From assembly GCA_009838765.1 (NCBI GenBank), contig VXQX01000045.1, forward strand, positions 1 through 47,197: DNA of 47,197 bases, in the 5' to 3' direction. This document shows, piece after piece, positions 7,486 to 16,182 of this stretch. The first letter of the stretch is position 1, and each line of letters opens with the position of its first letter. A model generated the notes under the pieces. It was not told the origin of the DNA and did no database searches. It worked only from the letters and a program-made list of their open reading frames with translations. The translations under genes were made by a program, and so were the position numbers. This DNA is from Gemmatimonadales bacterium. GTDB taxonomy: Bacteria; Gemmatimonadota; Gemmatimonadetes; Palauibacterales; Palauibacteraceae.

Positions 7486-8985
7486 TCAGAGCCGCTCGGG
7501 ATTCTCCTGGAAGAAGGGCCGCCACTTCTCCTCGGGCGAGGGCGGCGTGAGGAGGCTCACGACGATCAGCAGTCCGAGCGAGATGAGGACGCCGGGGATC
7601 ACGATGTAGTCGCTCGAAGCGAAATCGAACGCGGTCCCTCCGATCGTGGCGGTGAAGTTCACGCCCAGCCGCGACAGGGCCGCGATCCCCACGATGCTCC
7701 CGAGTCCGCCCGCGATACACGCCACCCCGCCCTGCGGCGTTACGCGGCGCCACAGGAAGGCCGCAAGGAGCGCCGGCGTGAGACTGGCCCCGACGAGCGA
7801 GTACGCGTAGAGCGCCATCGCGAGCACGGTGTCGAACTGCGTCAGCAACACGAGCCCCAGTCCGCCGAACAGGACGACGCAGAGGCGCTGCAACCCCAGC
7901 TTCCGCCCTTCGCTCGCATCCGGATCCACGAAGCGTTCGTAGAGGTCCCGGCTCACGTTCGTCGAGGGCACGAGCAGGAAGGTGTTGCCCGTCGAGAGCA
8001 CGATGGCGACCGCCGCGGCGAGGAGAATCGCGCCCCCGATGATCGGCAGGCCGTTGGCGGCGATGTGAAGGATGATCGTCTCCGACGCGGCGCGGCCGAC
8101 CAGCGACATCTGCGCCGGGTCCGCGAGCTCCGGGAAGACCGACCGGCCCACGATCGCCATCAGCGCCAGCGTCGTCTCGATGAAGACGACCCCGAGAAAC
8201 ATGCCGACGACGGCCTTCTTGGCCGACCCCGCGTCCTTGGCCGAGAAGAACTTCTGGTACATCCCGCTCTCGCCCAGGATGAGCAGGAAGGTGGGCATCG
8301 CGACGCCGATGACCCAGAGCACGTTGTGCCCTCCGAGCACCGTGAGGTGCTCCTCCGGCAGCCCGGTCGCGATGGCGCTCACGCCGCCGTTGGAGAGGAC
8401 GAGATAGGGGAGGCCGATGATGATGCCGAGCGTGATGATGATCCCGTTCAGGAGATCGACGGAGACGATGGACACCATCCCGGCGAGCGCCGTGAACGCC
8501 ACGATCGTGACGCAGGTGATGATCATCCCGGTCGTCGGCGAGATCGCGCCGTCGGTGACGATGCTGAGGATCCAGCCTCCGCCCCGGAACTGGTAGGCGG
8601 CGATCGTGACGTAGGCGAGGATGATCGCGACCGTGCCGAGGACGCGGGCCGCCGCGTTGTAGCGCTGCTCGAGGAGGTCCGGGACGGTGTACTTCGCGAT
8701 CGAGCGCACGCGGGGCGCAAGGTAGAAGGCGACGAGGAGACCCACCCAGGCGCCGAAGGAGAACCACAGCTCCGCAATCCCCGTGCGGTAGGCCAGCCCG
8801 GCCCCGCCGAAGAGCGACCCCGACCCGATCCAGGTGCAGATGAGCGTCCCCACGAGGAGCGCCACCGGCACGTTCCGGCCCGCCACCATGAAGTCCGCGT
8901 GGCTCTTGATCTGCCGGGAGCGCCACACGCCGATCCCGATGAGGACGAGCGGGTAGCCGAAGACGGCGATCGTCAGCAGGTCCAT
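7486..8985 (-). CDS. sodium:solute symporter (SSS family)
   Basis: A 499-residue membrane transporter with about thirteen hydrophobic segments. It has the SSS hallmarks: SHADFMVAGRNVP after helix 1, an early glycine-rich TWIGSGSLFGGAGLAY stretch, KYTVPDLLEQRYN, and the Ser/Asn-rich LSTGNTFLLVPSTNVSRDLY region around helix 8 that forms the sodium site in related proteins. The substrate cannot be read from the sequence; proline, pantothenate, sugars and short acids are all known for the family. The start is ATG at 8985, just 3 bases past the PspA-like stop, so it is likely cotranscribed with that gene. Confidence 0.9.
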   Translation of the reverse strand: MDLLTIAVFGYPLVLIGIGVWRSRQIKSHADFMVAGRNVPVALLVGTLICTWIGSGSLFGGAGLAYRTGIAELWFSFGAWVGLLVAFYLAPRVRSIAKYTVPDLLEQRYNAAARVLGTVAIILAYVTIAAYQFRGGGWILSIVTDGAISPTTGMIITCVTIVAFTALAGMVSIVSVDLLNGIIITLGIIIGLPYLVLSNGGVSAIATGLPEEHLTVLGGHNVLWVIGVAMPTFLLILGESGMYQKFFSAKDAGSAKKAVVGMFLGVVFIETTLALMAIVGRSVFPELADPAQMSLVGRAASETIILHIAANGLPIIGGAILLAAAVAIVLSTGNTFLLVPSTNVSRDLYERFVDPDASEGRKLGLQRLCVVLFGGLGLVLLTQFDTVLAMALYAYSLVGASLTPALLAAFLWRRVTPQGGVACIAGGLGSIVGIAALSRLGVNFTATIGGTAFDFASSDYIVIPGVLISLGLLIVVSLLTPPSPEEKWRPFFQENPERL

Positions 8986-8988
8986 CCG

Positions 8989-9657
8989 TTACTCCCCTTT
9001 CGACATGCGGCGCTTCAGCTCCTCGAGCATCGCGTCGGCCCGCGCCTCCCGCAGGTCCCGCTCGGCCACGAAGTCCCGCTCGGGCGCGCCGGCCAGCGGA
9101 TCGAGCGCCTCGTCCACCTGGCGGCGGGCGTCGTCGAGGTCGCTGCTTCCCTCCATCTTCTCGGCCATGCGGTCGAACGCATCCACCGAGTCGAGCCGGT
9201 CGGTCGAGTGCCGGATCGCCTGCGCGCGCCGCTGCTGCACGCTGAGCGAGTCCCGCCGCGCCATGGCGCTCTTCAACTGTTCCACGCCCTGCGCCGCCTC
9301 GGCCTTCTGCTGCTGGAGTTCGGCCTGCGTCCCCTCGGCCTTGAGGACGAGCACCTCGAGCCGCTGGCGGTGCCGCGCCGCGAACCGGTTCGCGACCTCG
9401 ACCGTCTCGGCGTCCCCGATCTCGGCGGCCTTCGCCGCGCGCCGTTCGGCGACCCGGGCCGCCTCCGTCTCCCGGTCGGCCTGGCGCACCTGCGACTCCA
9501 GCAACCCCTCGAGTTCGGAGATCCGCGCCCGCGTATCGACGAGTTCCTGGCGCATGGCGCGGATGACGCGGTCGATGTCGTCCTCGGACGCGCCGGGCTG
9601 CTTCGCCTCCATCCGGTCCAGCGCCTCGTCGACCATCTGCCTCAGTTTTCTGAACAT
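8989..9657 (-). CDS. PspA/IM30-like coiled-coil protein
   Basis: A 222-residue, almost wholly helical, highly charged protein. The start MFRKLRQMVDEALDRMEAK is amphipathic, as in PspA, whose first helix binds stressed membranes. RVIRAMRQELVDTRARISEL and later heptads give a long coiled coil to about residue 160, and the tail ends MLEELKRRMS, again PspA-like. ESCRT-III/PspA proteins form membrane-stabilising rods. The similarity is in layout more than in fixed motifs, so a generic coiled-coil protein remains possible. An in-frame extension to 9756 exists, but ATG 9657 fits the family better. It sits upstream of the SSS symporter and divergent from the copper regulator. Confidence 0.65.
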   Translation of the reverse strand: MFRKLRQMVDEALDRMEAKQPGASEDDIDRVIRAMRQELVDTRARISELEGLLESQVRQADRETEAARVAERRAAKAAEIGDAETVEVANRFAARHRQRLEVLVLKAEGTQAELQQQKAEAAQGVEQLKSAMARRDSLSVQQRRAQAIRHSTDRLDSVDAFDRMAEKMEGSSDLDDARRQVDEALDPLAGAPERDFVAERDLREARADAMLEELKRRMSKGE

Positions 9658-9741
9658 GGCTCTGAGTCTAGCAGCCCCCGGCGAAACGCCGCCACCGTTC
9701 GCATCCGATTTCGCGATGCGGTTCGGCTCGGGTTTCGCGGC

Positions 9742-9770
9742 TTGTCGTGGATACAATACTCCTGTATAGT
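9742..9770 (+). promoter_or_regulatory. sigma-70 promoter for the copper operon
   Basis: TTGTCG (9742-9747), a 17-base spacer and TATAGT (9765-9770, 5/6 match) form the best promoter seen in the window. It sits in an AT-rich island within GC-rich sequence. The predicted start is near 9777, leaving a leader of about 55-85 bases before the regulator gene. Confidence 0.7.
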
Positions 9771-9772
9771 AT
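9756..9772. promoter_or_regulatory. putative CsoR operator
   Basis: The inverted repeat ATACT-N7-AGTAT (9756-9772) lies across the spacer and -10 of the promoter. Its shape resembles the ATAC...GTAT palindromes bound by CsoR-type copper sensors. A bound repressor here would block polymerase directly. Confidence 0.55.
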
Positions 9773-9830
9773 ATCCAATGTCAGGACGACCGCGGACCGA
9801 CTCGACGGATCGAAGTCGGATGGCCGGTCG

Positions 9831-10166
9831 ATGATGGACGCGAGCGCGGAGGGAATGGCGGTGAGCCACGCGGGGCCGCATGCGATGGGGATCGCGGAGG
9901 GGACGAAGCACGACCTCGGCCGTCGGTTGGCCCGTATCCGGGGACAGGTCGGGGGCATCGCCCGCATGGTGGAGGATGAGCGGTACTGCCCGGACATCCT
10001 GCAGCAGTTCGCCGCCGTTCACTCCGCGCTGCGCGCGGCCGAGAAGGAACTCCTGCTGAACCACCTTGAGCGCTGCGCCACCCACGCCATCGAGGAGGGC
10101 GGCGACGACGCGGCGCGGGTGAGAGCGGAGATCGCGGATCTCTTCATGCGCTTCGCCGGCAGGTAA
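9831..10166 (+). CDS. csoR: CsoR-family copper-sensing repressor
   Basis: A member of the all-helical CsoR/RcnR/FrmR (DUF156) repressor family. The signature RRLARIRGQVGGIARMVE opens the core. The Cu(I) ligand set Cys-His-Cys is present: C53 in RYCPDIL, and H78 and C82 in NHLERC (numbered from ATG 9831). This separates it from nickel (RcnR) and formaldehyde (FrmR) members, which differ in these ligands. Cu(I) binding should release DNA and derepress the operon. The start is uncertain: 9831 and 9834 are ATGs without a good ribosome site, while a GTG at 9861 has GGAGGG seven bases upstream. It lies 20-25 bases before the copper ATPase gene, behind a promoter with an overlapping palindrome. Confidence 0.88.
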   Translation: MMDASAEGMAVSHAGPHAMGIAEGTKHDLGRRLARIRGQVGGIARMVEDERYCPDILQQFAAVHSALRAAEKELLLNHLERCATHAIEEGGDDAARVRAEIADLFMRFAGR

Positions 10167-10191
10167 CGCAGATAACACTGGAAGGATGATG

Positions 10192-12477
10192 ATGGACCCT
10201 TCGACCCCCGCCCCGGCCCTCGCCAGGAAGACCTATCGGATCGCCGGCATGCACTGTGCCGGCTGCGTCGGCTCCGTGGAGAGGAGCCTCAATGCGGTCG
10301 ACGGCGTGGAGGCGTCGGTGAGCCTGCCGGCCGAGTCCGCGACGCTGACGCTCACCCGGGATGTGGGTTTCGAGGAACTCGCCGCGGCCGTCGAAGGGGC
10401 CGGCTACGAGATCGAGCCCATCGCGGACGTGGACCGCGGAGAGGCCGAGCGCTCGCGCCTTGCCGAGGCGGAAGCCCGCTCGCGCGAGGCGCGGAAAAAC
10501 ATGTGGACGGCGTGGGCGCTCACGGTCCCGGCCATGGTGTGGATGCTTCCGGAGATGTTCGCCGGCGTGCGCTGGCCATCGCCCCTCGTCTTCGACCTCG
10601 GCGTCACGCTGCTCGGGGCCGCCGTCCTCGCCGGGCCGGGGGGAGCGACGCTGCGCAGCGCGTGGCGTTCGGCGCGCGGCCGCACGCCGAACATGGATGT
10701 CCTCATCGCGCTCGGGGCCGGCGTCTCCGTGCTCACGGGGGCTTGGGCGGTTCTGCACGTCCTCGGGTTTGCGCCGATGATCATGAACTTCGCGCCGGTG
10801 GGCGCGATGATCGCCGCCATCCACCTCACGGGCCGCTACGTGGAGGCGAAGGCGCGCGGACGCTCCTCGTCCGCGATCCAGGCGCTGCTCTCGCTCGAGG
10901 CGCCCACGGCCCGCGTCGAGCGCGAGGGCGCCGAACTCGAGGTCCCGACCCGCGACGTCGCGGTGGGCGACGTGATGATCATCCGCCCGGGCGAGAAGAT
11001 CCCCACGGACGGCGTCGTCCTCGAGGGACGGAGCGCGGTCGACGAGTCGCTCGCGACGGGCGAGTCGATCCCGGTCGAGAAGGAACCGGGGTCCTCCGTC
11101 CTCGGTTCGACCGTCAATCACTCCGGCGCGCTCCGGGTGCGGGCGACGGGCGTGGGCGAGGACACGTTCCTGTCCAACGTCATCCGCCTCGTGGAGGAGG
11201 CGCAGGCGAGCAAGGTCCCGATCCAGGAGTTCGCGGACCGGGTGACCGCCATCTTCGTGCCCGTCATCCTCGTCGTCGCGCTGGCGGCCTTCGCGGGCTG
11301 GTTCGTCGTGCCCGGAGTCTTCACGGAGGCCGCGCGCTGGGCGTCGGGGTTCATCCCGTGGGTGAACCCGGAACTGGGCCGCCTCTCGCTCGCGCTCTAC
11401 GCGGCGGTCGCGGTGCTCGTCATCGCCTGCCCCTGCGCGCTCGGGCTCGCCACCCCCACGGCGCTCATGGTCGGGACCGGCCTCGGAGCCACGCGCGGCG
11501 TCCTCATCCGTGACGGGGCGGCCGTGCAGACGCTGGACCGGGCGGACACGCTCGTCTTCGACAAGACGGGCACCCTCACCCGCGGCGCGCCACGCGTGGT
11601 CGAGGTCTTCGCGACCGACGAAGCCGCCGAGGGGCGCGTACTCGCACTCGCCGCCGCGGTGGAGGACGCCTCGGAGCACCCCCTCGCCCGCGCTGTCGTC
11701 GAGGAGGCGCGCGGGCGCGGCATCCCCTTCTCCCGGGCGGGCGGCGTGGAGGCGCGGGTCGGGATGGGCATCGTCGGCGAGGTCGATGGCCAGCGGGTCG
11801 CCGTGGGGAGCGCGCGGCTGCTGCGCGAGGAGAGCATCCCGGACGAGGACATCGCCGAGGTGGAGCGGCGTTTCCGCGACGCCGCGCGCACGGTCGCCTG
11901 GGTGGCCGCCGGCGGGCGGCTGCTCGGCGCGATCGCGATCGCCGACCCGGTGAAGGACGACGCGCGGGAAACCCTCCTCGAGCTGAGCCGCCGCGGCTTC
12001 CGCACCGTGATGCTCACCGGCGATCATGAAGCCGTGGCGGCCGCCGTCGCCGAGCACCTCGGCATCGACGACTTCCGGGCCGGGCTGCTCCCCGCCGACA
12101 AGGTCGACGCGGTGCGGCAACTCCGCGCCGAGGGCCGCACCGTGGCCTTCGTCGGCGACGGCATCAACGACGCCCCCGCGCTCAAGGCGGCCGATGTCGG
12201 CATCGCCGTGGGGACCGGCACCGACATCGCGATCGAAGCCGCGGACATCACCCTCGTGCAGGGAGATCTGCGCTCCGTGCTTCGCGCGACGAAGCTCGCC
12301 CGCGCCACCTTCCGCAAGATCCGCGAGAACCTCTTCTGGGCCTACGTCTACAACGTCGTCGCGATCCCCGTCGCCTTCCTCGGCCTCCTCCACCCCGTCC
12401 TCGCGGAGGCCGCGATGGCGCTGAGTTCGATCTCCGTCGTCACGAACGCGAACCGCCTCCGCCGCGCCCGCCTGTAG
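10192..12477 (+). CDS. copA: Cu(I)-exporting P1B-type ATPase
   Basis: A 761-residue copper efflux pump of the inner membrane. It has one N-terminal heavy-metal domain with GMHCAGC (C22, C25), the transmembrane metal site CPC (about residues 413-415, ACPCALGLATPTA), the phosphatase loop ATGES, the phosphorylation site DKTGTLT (about 457), the HP motif SEHPLARAV and the hinge GDGINDAP. The last helices carry YNVVAIP and MALSSISVVTNANRLRR, the pattern of Cu+ rather than Zn/Cd pumps. Three ATGs in a row (10186, 10189, 10192) follow GGAAGG at 10180-10185. The third has the best spacing. The regulator just upstream shares its promoter. Confidence 0.95.
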   Translation: MDPSTPAPALARKTYRIAGMHCAGCVGSVERSLNAVDGVEASVSLPAESATLTLTRDVGFEELAAAVEGAGYEIEPIADVDRGEAERSRLAEAEARSREARKNMWTAWALTVPAMVWMLPEMFAGVRWPSPLVFDLGVTLLGAAVLAGPGGATLRSAWRSARGRTPNMDVLIALGAGVSVLTGAWAVLHVLGFAPMIMNFAPVGAMIAAIHLTGRYVEAKARGRSSSAIQALLSLEAPTARVEREGAELEVPTRDVAVGDVMIIRPGEKIPTDGVVLEGRSAVDESLATGESIPVEKEPGSSVLGSTVNHSGALRVRATGVGEDTFLSNVIRLVEEAQASKVPIQEFADRVTAIFVPVILVVALAAFAGWFVVPGVFTEAARWASGFIPWVNPELGRLSLALYAAVAVLVIACPCALGLATPTALMVGTGLGATRGVLIRDGAAVQTLDRADTLVFDKTGTLTRGAPRVVEVFATDEAAEGRVLALAAAVEDASEHPLARAVVEEARGRGIPFSRAGGVEARVGMGIVGEVDGQRVAVGSARLLREESIPDEDIAEVERRFRDAARTVAWVAAGGRLLGAIAIADPVKDDARETLLELSRRGFRTVMLTGDHEAVAAAVAEHLGIDDFRAGLLPADKVDAVRQLRAEGRTVAFVGDGINDAPALKAADVGIAVGTGTDIAIEAADITLVQGDLRSVLRATKLARATFRKIRENLFWAYVYNVVAIPVAFLGLLHPVLAEAAMALSSISVVTNANRLRRARL

Positions 12478-12484
12478 CCGACCT

Positions 12485-12504
12485 CGGCCGAAGCTTCGCG
12501 GCCG
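12485..12504. terminator. possible hairpin after copA
   Basis: CGGCCG, an 8-base loop AAGCTTCG and CGGCCG again can fold into a 6-bp GC stem just past the copA stop. There is no T-run, so it is at best a weak intrinsic terminator or attenuator. Confidence 0.3.
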
Positions 12505-12590
12505 GCAGCCCGACGTTGCCTTTGCCCCTGCCGGCGCGCATCATAGGCGCCGGTTCGACGGTTCATCCGGTTTCTTCCGAGAGAGGTTCG

Positions 12591-12932
12591 ATGGCCTCAC
12601 GCTGGGTCGGTCTCGCGCTGGGACTCTGGTTCCTGGGCGCTCCGTTCATCTGGGGATACCCGTTCGGTTTCTTGTGGTGGCACAGCGTGGTGCTCGGCGG
12701 TTCCATCCTCGTCGTCACCATCACCTTCAACCTCGGCATCAACCGGATCAGCGGCTGGGGCCTCATCGCCCTCGGCGCCTACAGCATGCTGTCGCCCTTC
12801 ATCCACGGGTATCTCGCCAACGCACAGGCCCTGTTCAACGACCTCATCTTCGGCGTCATCACCGTGGGCACCGGCACCGCGATGGGCGGGGCGGGAATCG
12901 AACACTCCGACGAGGCGCCCAGCGCCGCCTGA
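12591..12932 (+). CDS. SPW-repeat membrane protein
   Basis: A 113-residue integral membrane protein with four hydrophobic helices. It begins MASRWVGLALGLWFLGAPFIWGY, the W...LGLWF..APF pattern of SPW-repeat proteins, and NRISGWGLIALGAYSMLSPFIHGY gives a second, weaker copy. Family members are small and of unknown role. GAGAGG at 12581-12586 places the start at 12591 rather than at 12516, where the open frame begins. It follows copA by about 110 bases on the same strand and may be read through or have its own promoter; a copper link is not shown. Confidence 0.75.
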   Translation: MASRWVGLALGLWFLGAPFIWGYPFGFLWWHSVVLGGSILVVTITFNLGINRISGWGLIALGAYSMLSPFIHGYLANAQALFNDLIFGVITVGTGTAMGGAGIEHSDEAPSAA

Positions 12933-12967
12933 CCCCGAGGACGTTCCCGCGGGCACTTCACCTCCGC

Positions 12968-14170
12968 CTAGCAGCCCGCGGACCCGGTCCATTCCTCCAC
13001 CACGAAGCCTTCGATGGTGTGGATTCCCAGTTCGTTGAGCCGCACACCCCAGATCGTGTCCCGCAGGACTTCGCTTGGGGTGAACAGGCGCGGTAGGAGA
13101 ACGTCGGAGGGTGGAGGGATCTCCACGGCGTCGTCGACCCTCCGGAGCGTCCATACTCTCCAGCGGCTGTGCTCCCGCCGATCCGCTTCGAGCAGTATGG
13201 ACTCCGGATCCAACCGTGCCCACACGCGGCCATCCGACATGAACTGAAGGTCATGCACGGCTGGATGCCGCTCCGGTACGGGCAGGAGGTTTCTGAGATC
13301 GAACTCCTCCTGACGTGCCTCCGGGAAGAACCTCGAGAAGAACGCATCCACCTCCTGCTCCGTGATTCTCGGCCCACGCAGGGAGTCCCGGATCGCACCG
13401 ACCACGTCGCCGACTCCGTCGAGCAGGACGATCTCTAGCCGCCTTCCTCCGACCGACACCGCCGCCAGCCCTCCGCAGGCCGCACTCACATCCGCGTGTG
13501 GAGGCGCATCGAACGGTCGGATGAACGCGGACACGCTCATCGACCTTCCATCGCCCGACCACACTCCAACGGGACCCCACGGCGGCACGTGGCGGACGGT
13601 GTCGATCGCATCGGAGTCGAAGTGCTCGAGTTCGATGGCGGTCGGCGGTTCAGCATCCTCTGCCGGTGGGTTCATCGCACCCAGGGCGACTCCGGAGATC
13701 ACGAGCCGCCGATGGCCCAGGTCAAACACGTCGCGCGCCATCCTGCCGGGCCGCTGCTCCACCGCGATGGTCTCCCCTACTTCGGCGTCCGGTCGAAACC
13801 GCGTCAGGCGTCGCGCGATCCGATCCCACACCGTCGCGCCGCCCGTGATGTTCGGGGACAGACTCAGCGGCAGCCGAAACTCCCCGGGGCCATCGCCCTC
13901 CCGTCCAACCGCGTACACGCTGTCGGGTGTGCGAATCACGATACGTAAGTTGCCCGCGTCGAGAATCCAGAGATCATCGCCGACACGACTCACATGTTCC
14001 GGCCGGAACAACGGCCCCGCGGTTTCGGCCTCCGTCAATTGCCGCACACGAGTCGCAGTCACGACCGGAAGCGTTCTCGCCGTCCCGACGGCCTCGGCGC
14101 CGCCGTCACAGCCCGCGACCCCGAACGTGACCGTGCAGACGAGCCCAATAGGTCCACTCTTCGTGAACAC
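12968..14170 (-). CDS. six-bladed beta-propeller lipoprotein
   Basis: A 400-residue exported lipoprotein. The N-terminus has a short hydrophobic segment ending in the lipobox FGVAGC. The rest is beta-rich with NHL/6-bladed propeller spacing. Blade signatures include VGDDLWILDAGNLRIVIR followed by GREGDGPGEFRLP, the GxGPGEF turn typical of this family. The last blade carries IWGVRLNELGIHTIEGF. Such proteins are very common in Gemmatimonadota and Bacteroidota; their ligands are mostly unknown. It is the last intact member of a same-strand run of propeller genes and pieces. It starts 35 bases after the stop of a carboxypeptidase-regulatory-like fragment. Confidence 0.82.
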   Translation of the reverse strand: MFTKSGPIGLVCTVTFGVAGCDGGAEAVGTARTLPVVTATRVRQLTEAETAGPLFRPEHVSRVGDDLWILDAGNLRIVIRTPDSVYAVGREGDGPGEFRLPLSLSPNITGGATVWDRIARRLTRFRPDAEVGETIAVEQRPGRMARDVFDLGHRRLVISGVALGAMNPPAEDAEPPTAIELEHFDSDAIDTVRHVPPWGPVGVWSGDGRSMSVSAFIRPFDAPPHADVSAACGGLAAVSVGGRRLEIVLLDGVGDVVGAIRDSLRGPRITEQEVDAFFSRFFPEARQEEFDLRNLLPVPERHPAVHDLQFMSDGRVWARLDPESILLEADRREHSRWRVWTLRRVDDAVEIPPPSDVLLPRLFTPSEVLRDTIWGVRLNELGIHTIEGFVVEEWTGSAGC

Positions 14171-14205
14171 TCCGACGAGGCGCTCGGCGCCACCCGACTG
14201 GGCGG

Positions 14206-14520
14206 TCAGTTGTCGCAGCGGCGTAGATCGCGACCGGAGCGGTCTTCTTGCTCGAGGACGAGGAGGACGCGGGCCTGTCGCGTCTCCGAGACGACGACCC
14301 TCGGCGTCGGCGACCCGAAGCCGCCGCAGTCGGCCCGCACCTGGTACGCGCCGGGCGGCAGGTCCTCCATCGCGAAGCGGCCGGCAGCATCGGTCACGAC
14401 TCGGACGTCGGTGCCGACCAGGATGACGGGCACGGCCGGGAACCCCCGCCCCGTGTTTCCGTTCACGACCCGCCCGGCGACCGATCCCGGCATCGTGACG
14501 GGGACGACCAGACGCGCCAC
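14206..14520 (-). CDS. carboxypeptidase-regulatory-like domain, N-terminally truncated
   Basis: A 104-residue piece holding one complete beta-sandwich of the carboxypeptidase-regulatory/CnaB type: GSVAGRVVNGNTGRGFPAVP, then VTDAAGRFAMEDLPPGAYQV, then a last strand and the tail LEQEDRSGRDLRRCDN. The domain-like sequence continues in frame upstream of the ATG (AEPGEVARLVVPV), into the coding region of the truncated propeller in another frame. It has no signal peptide of its own. It therefore looks like the 3' end of a longer gene whose front was lost. It could still be translated by reinitiation. The same tail recurs as a relic at 16165. Confidence 0.55.
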   Translation of the reverse strand: MARLVVPVTMPGSVAGRVVNGNTGRGFPAVPVILVGTDVRVVTDAAGRFAMEDLPPGAYQVRADCGGFGSPTPRVVVSETRQARVLLVLEQEDRSGRDLRRCDN

Positions 14521-14924
14521 CTCACCGGGTTCGGCACGGAGAGTATGCGATCGTCGGAGACCGCCATCGCCAACGGAGACTCAGCCTCGCCCGGCCCCTC
14601 TCCGTGAGGCACGAATGCGGCTTCCAGCGAACCGGATGTCGTGAAGACGCGCACGTACGGCGGTGCCTGGTCGAGCACGACGACGAAACGTCCATCCGGG
14701 GTGAGATGGGCGTCACGGATTCGGGTGAAACCTTCCCCCTCCGAGGCGGGGTTTATCGCCGCGCCGATACGAACAGCCGAGTCGAGCAGGCGCGCCATGG
14801 ACACGGAGACATCGACTGCATCCCGGTCGGCCGCGAGCTCAGACCCGTCGGGCGCGCGGTCGCCGCCACACGCCAGAAGGCCAACAAGCGCGGCGATCCT
14901 GCAGCGTACGTACGCATCGCCCAA
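14463..14924 (-). pseudogene. truncated propeller lipoprotein fused out of frame to a regulatory-like domain
   Basis: The start is a TTG at 14924 with AAGGAG about 8 bases upstream, giving a lipoprotein signal (IAALVGLLACGG). A first propeller blade follows (FTRIRDAHLTPDGRFVVVLDQA, PHGEGPGEAESPLAMAVSDDRI). The propeller then stops abruptly. After VPNPVRWRVWSSP the frame ends at 14463, while the neighbouring frame becomes the carboxypeptidase-regulatory-like domain. Five blades are missing, so the simplest reading is an internal deletion joining two genes with a frame change. The 153 residues might still be exported, but a single blade cannot close a propeller. Confidence 0.6.
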
Positions 14925-16163
14925 TCGCTGCTCTCCTTGCCAGACGTTCCCGCGGGAACGCGTGCTACTCCGGCTCGAGGCCCAGTGCGACCTGATCCTA
15001 TCGGATGATTCGGAGACGCACGACGTACTGGAGGTCAAGCGCATCCCGTGAGACGCCGATGACCGTCTCTTCCCCGAACACCGGCGGGGGTTTCGTGTCG
15101 AGGAGAACCGGAGAGGCGATCTTGCCGATGTAGACCCCGTACTCGTCAAAGACGTCCCATTCCCGCACGGCTCCCGTTTCCGTAGCGACCCAGATCCACC
15201 CATTCGCACCGGAGTGAATGGAGCGGAGCGAGAGCTTGTGGTCCGGCAGTCTGTCCGGCGGCACGCCGGTCGCGGCGGCGATCTGTTGCCGATCATGACC
15301 AACAAGCGGGGCCGGGGGGCGACGCAACCGTATGGTCTTTGTGGTGTCACCCCGATACGTGACTCTGTGCAAGTCGAAGACCGCCTGGTTCGCCAACCAA
15401 ACGTCCCCATCGGCAGCCACGTCGAGCGTAACGGCTGGCGAATGGGGGACGGGGGATATCTCCGTAAGGTTACCGGCAGTGCGCGAATACGTCTCGACCC
15501 GCCGGTCGAGGTGTGGGATCCGGAACGTATCGGCAGCGGCGAGTGCCTCGCCGCTGCCGTGTCGGACCAGGAATGTCGAGGGCGAGGTCGGCAGCGTCCC
15601 GTCCGGCACCCTGAACGGCACGGCCCAGCGATGCACGCGCCCGCCGTTGTCGACCCAGAGCGGCCACGGGAACCGCGCGCTCGTGGCGGGTCCCAGAGAG
15701 AGCGATGCCCGAACCGCACCGGTCGAGTCGAACAGCGTCAACCGGTGCGCGAGGGCATCCATGGCCCTAGAGGGAGTGCCGCGACCGCGCGATGCCAGCC
15801 AGCATGGCGAACTCCCCGGGCCCGCTCCCGTCCCGACCGAGGGTCTGCAGACATGCACCGCTGGGCGAAAAGATGCGAATAGTGTTCGCACCCAGATCGG
15901 CCACATAGATCCGTCCCGGACCGTCAACAAAAAGGGAGACTACACTGGCGAAGGCGTCGCAGTCGCCCTCCACCGATCCGATGCGCAACTCCTCGACCAG
16001 CGTCGGGGCGCGGGCTGCGCGCGACGAAGGCGAGTCGGGACTGGAGATGACGACCCGTCCGCCGCGGAGCGTGTCCACCCACACGCCGTCCGCACGGGCC
16101 GACGCCTCCTCGCAACCCGAGACGGAGACGGCCCCACAGATCACACCGACCCAACAGCGGAGT

Positions 16164-16182
16164 GTCAGTTGTCGCAGCGGCG
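16164..16182. repeat. 19-bp repeat, second copy at 14205-14223
   Basis: GTCAGTTGTCGCAGCGGCG occurs exactly at 14205-14223 and 16164-16182. Similarity continues for about 40 more bases into both tails at a lower level. It marks the duplicated 3' ends described above. Confidence 0.75.

Noticed and set aside
7385-8926. 513-codon minus-strand frame overlapping the SSS gene
   Set aside because: It shows no hydrophobic pattern or motif and is a frame-shifted shadow of the symporter.
10144-12393. 749-codon minus frame opposite copA
   Set aside because: Composition artefact of GC-rich DNA; copA on the other strand has every expected motif.
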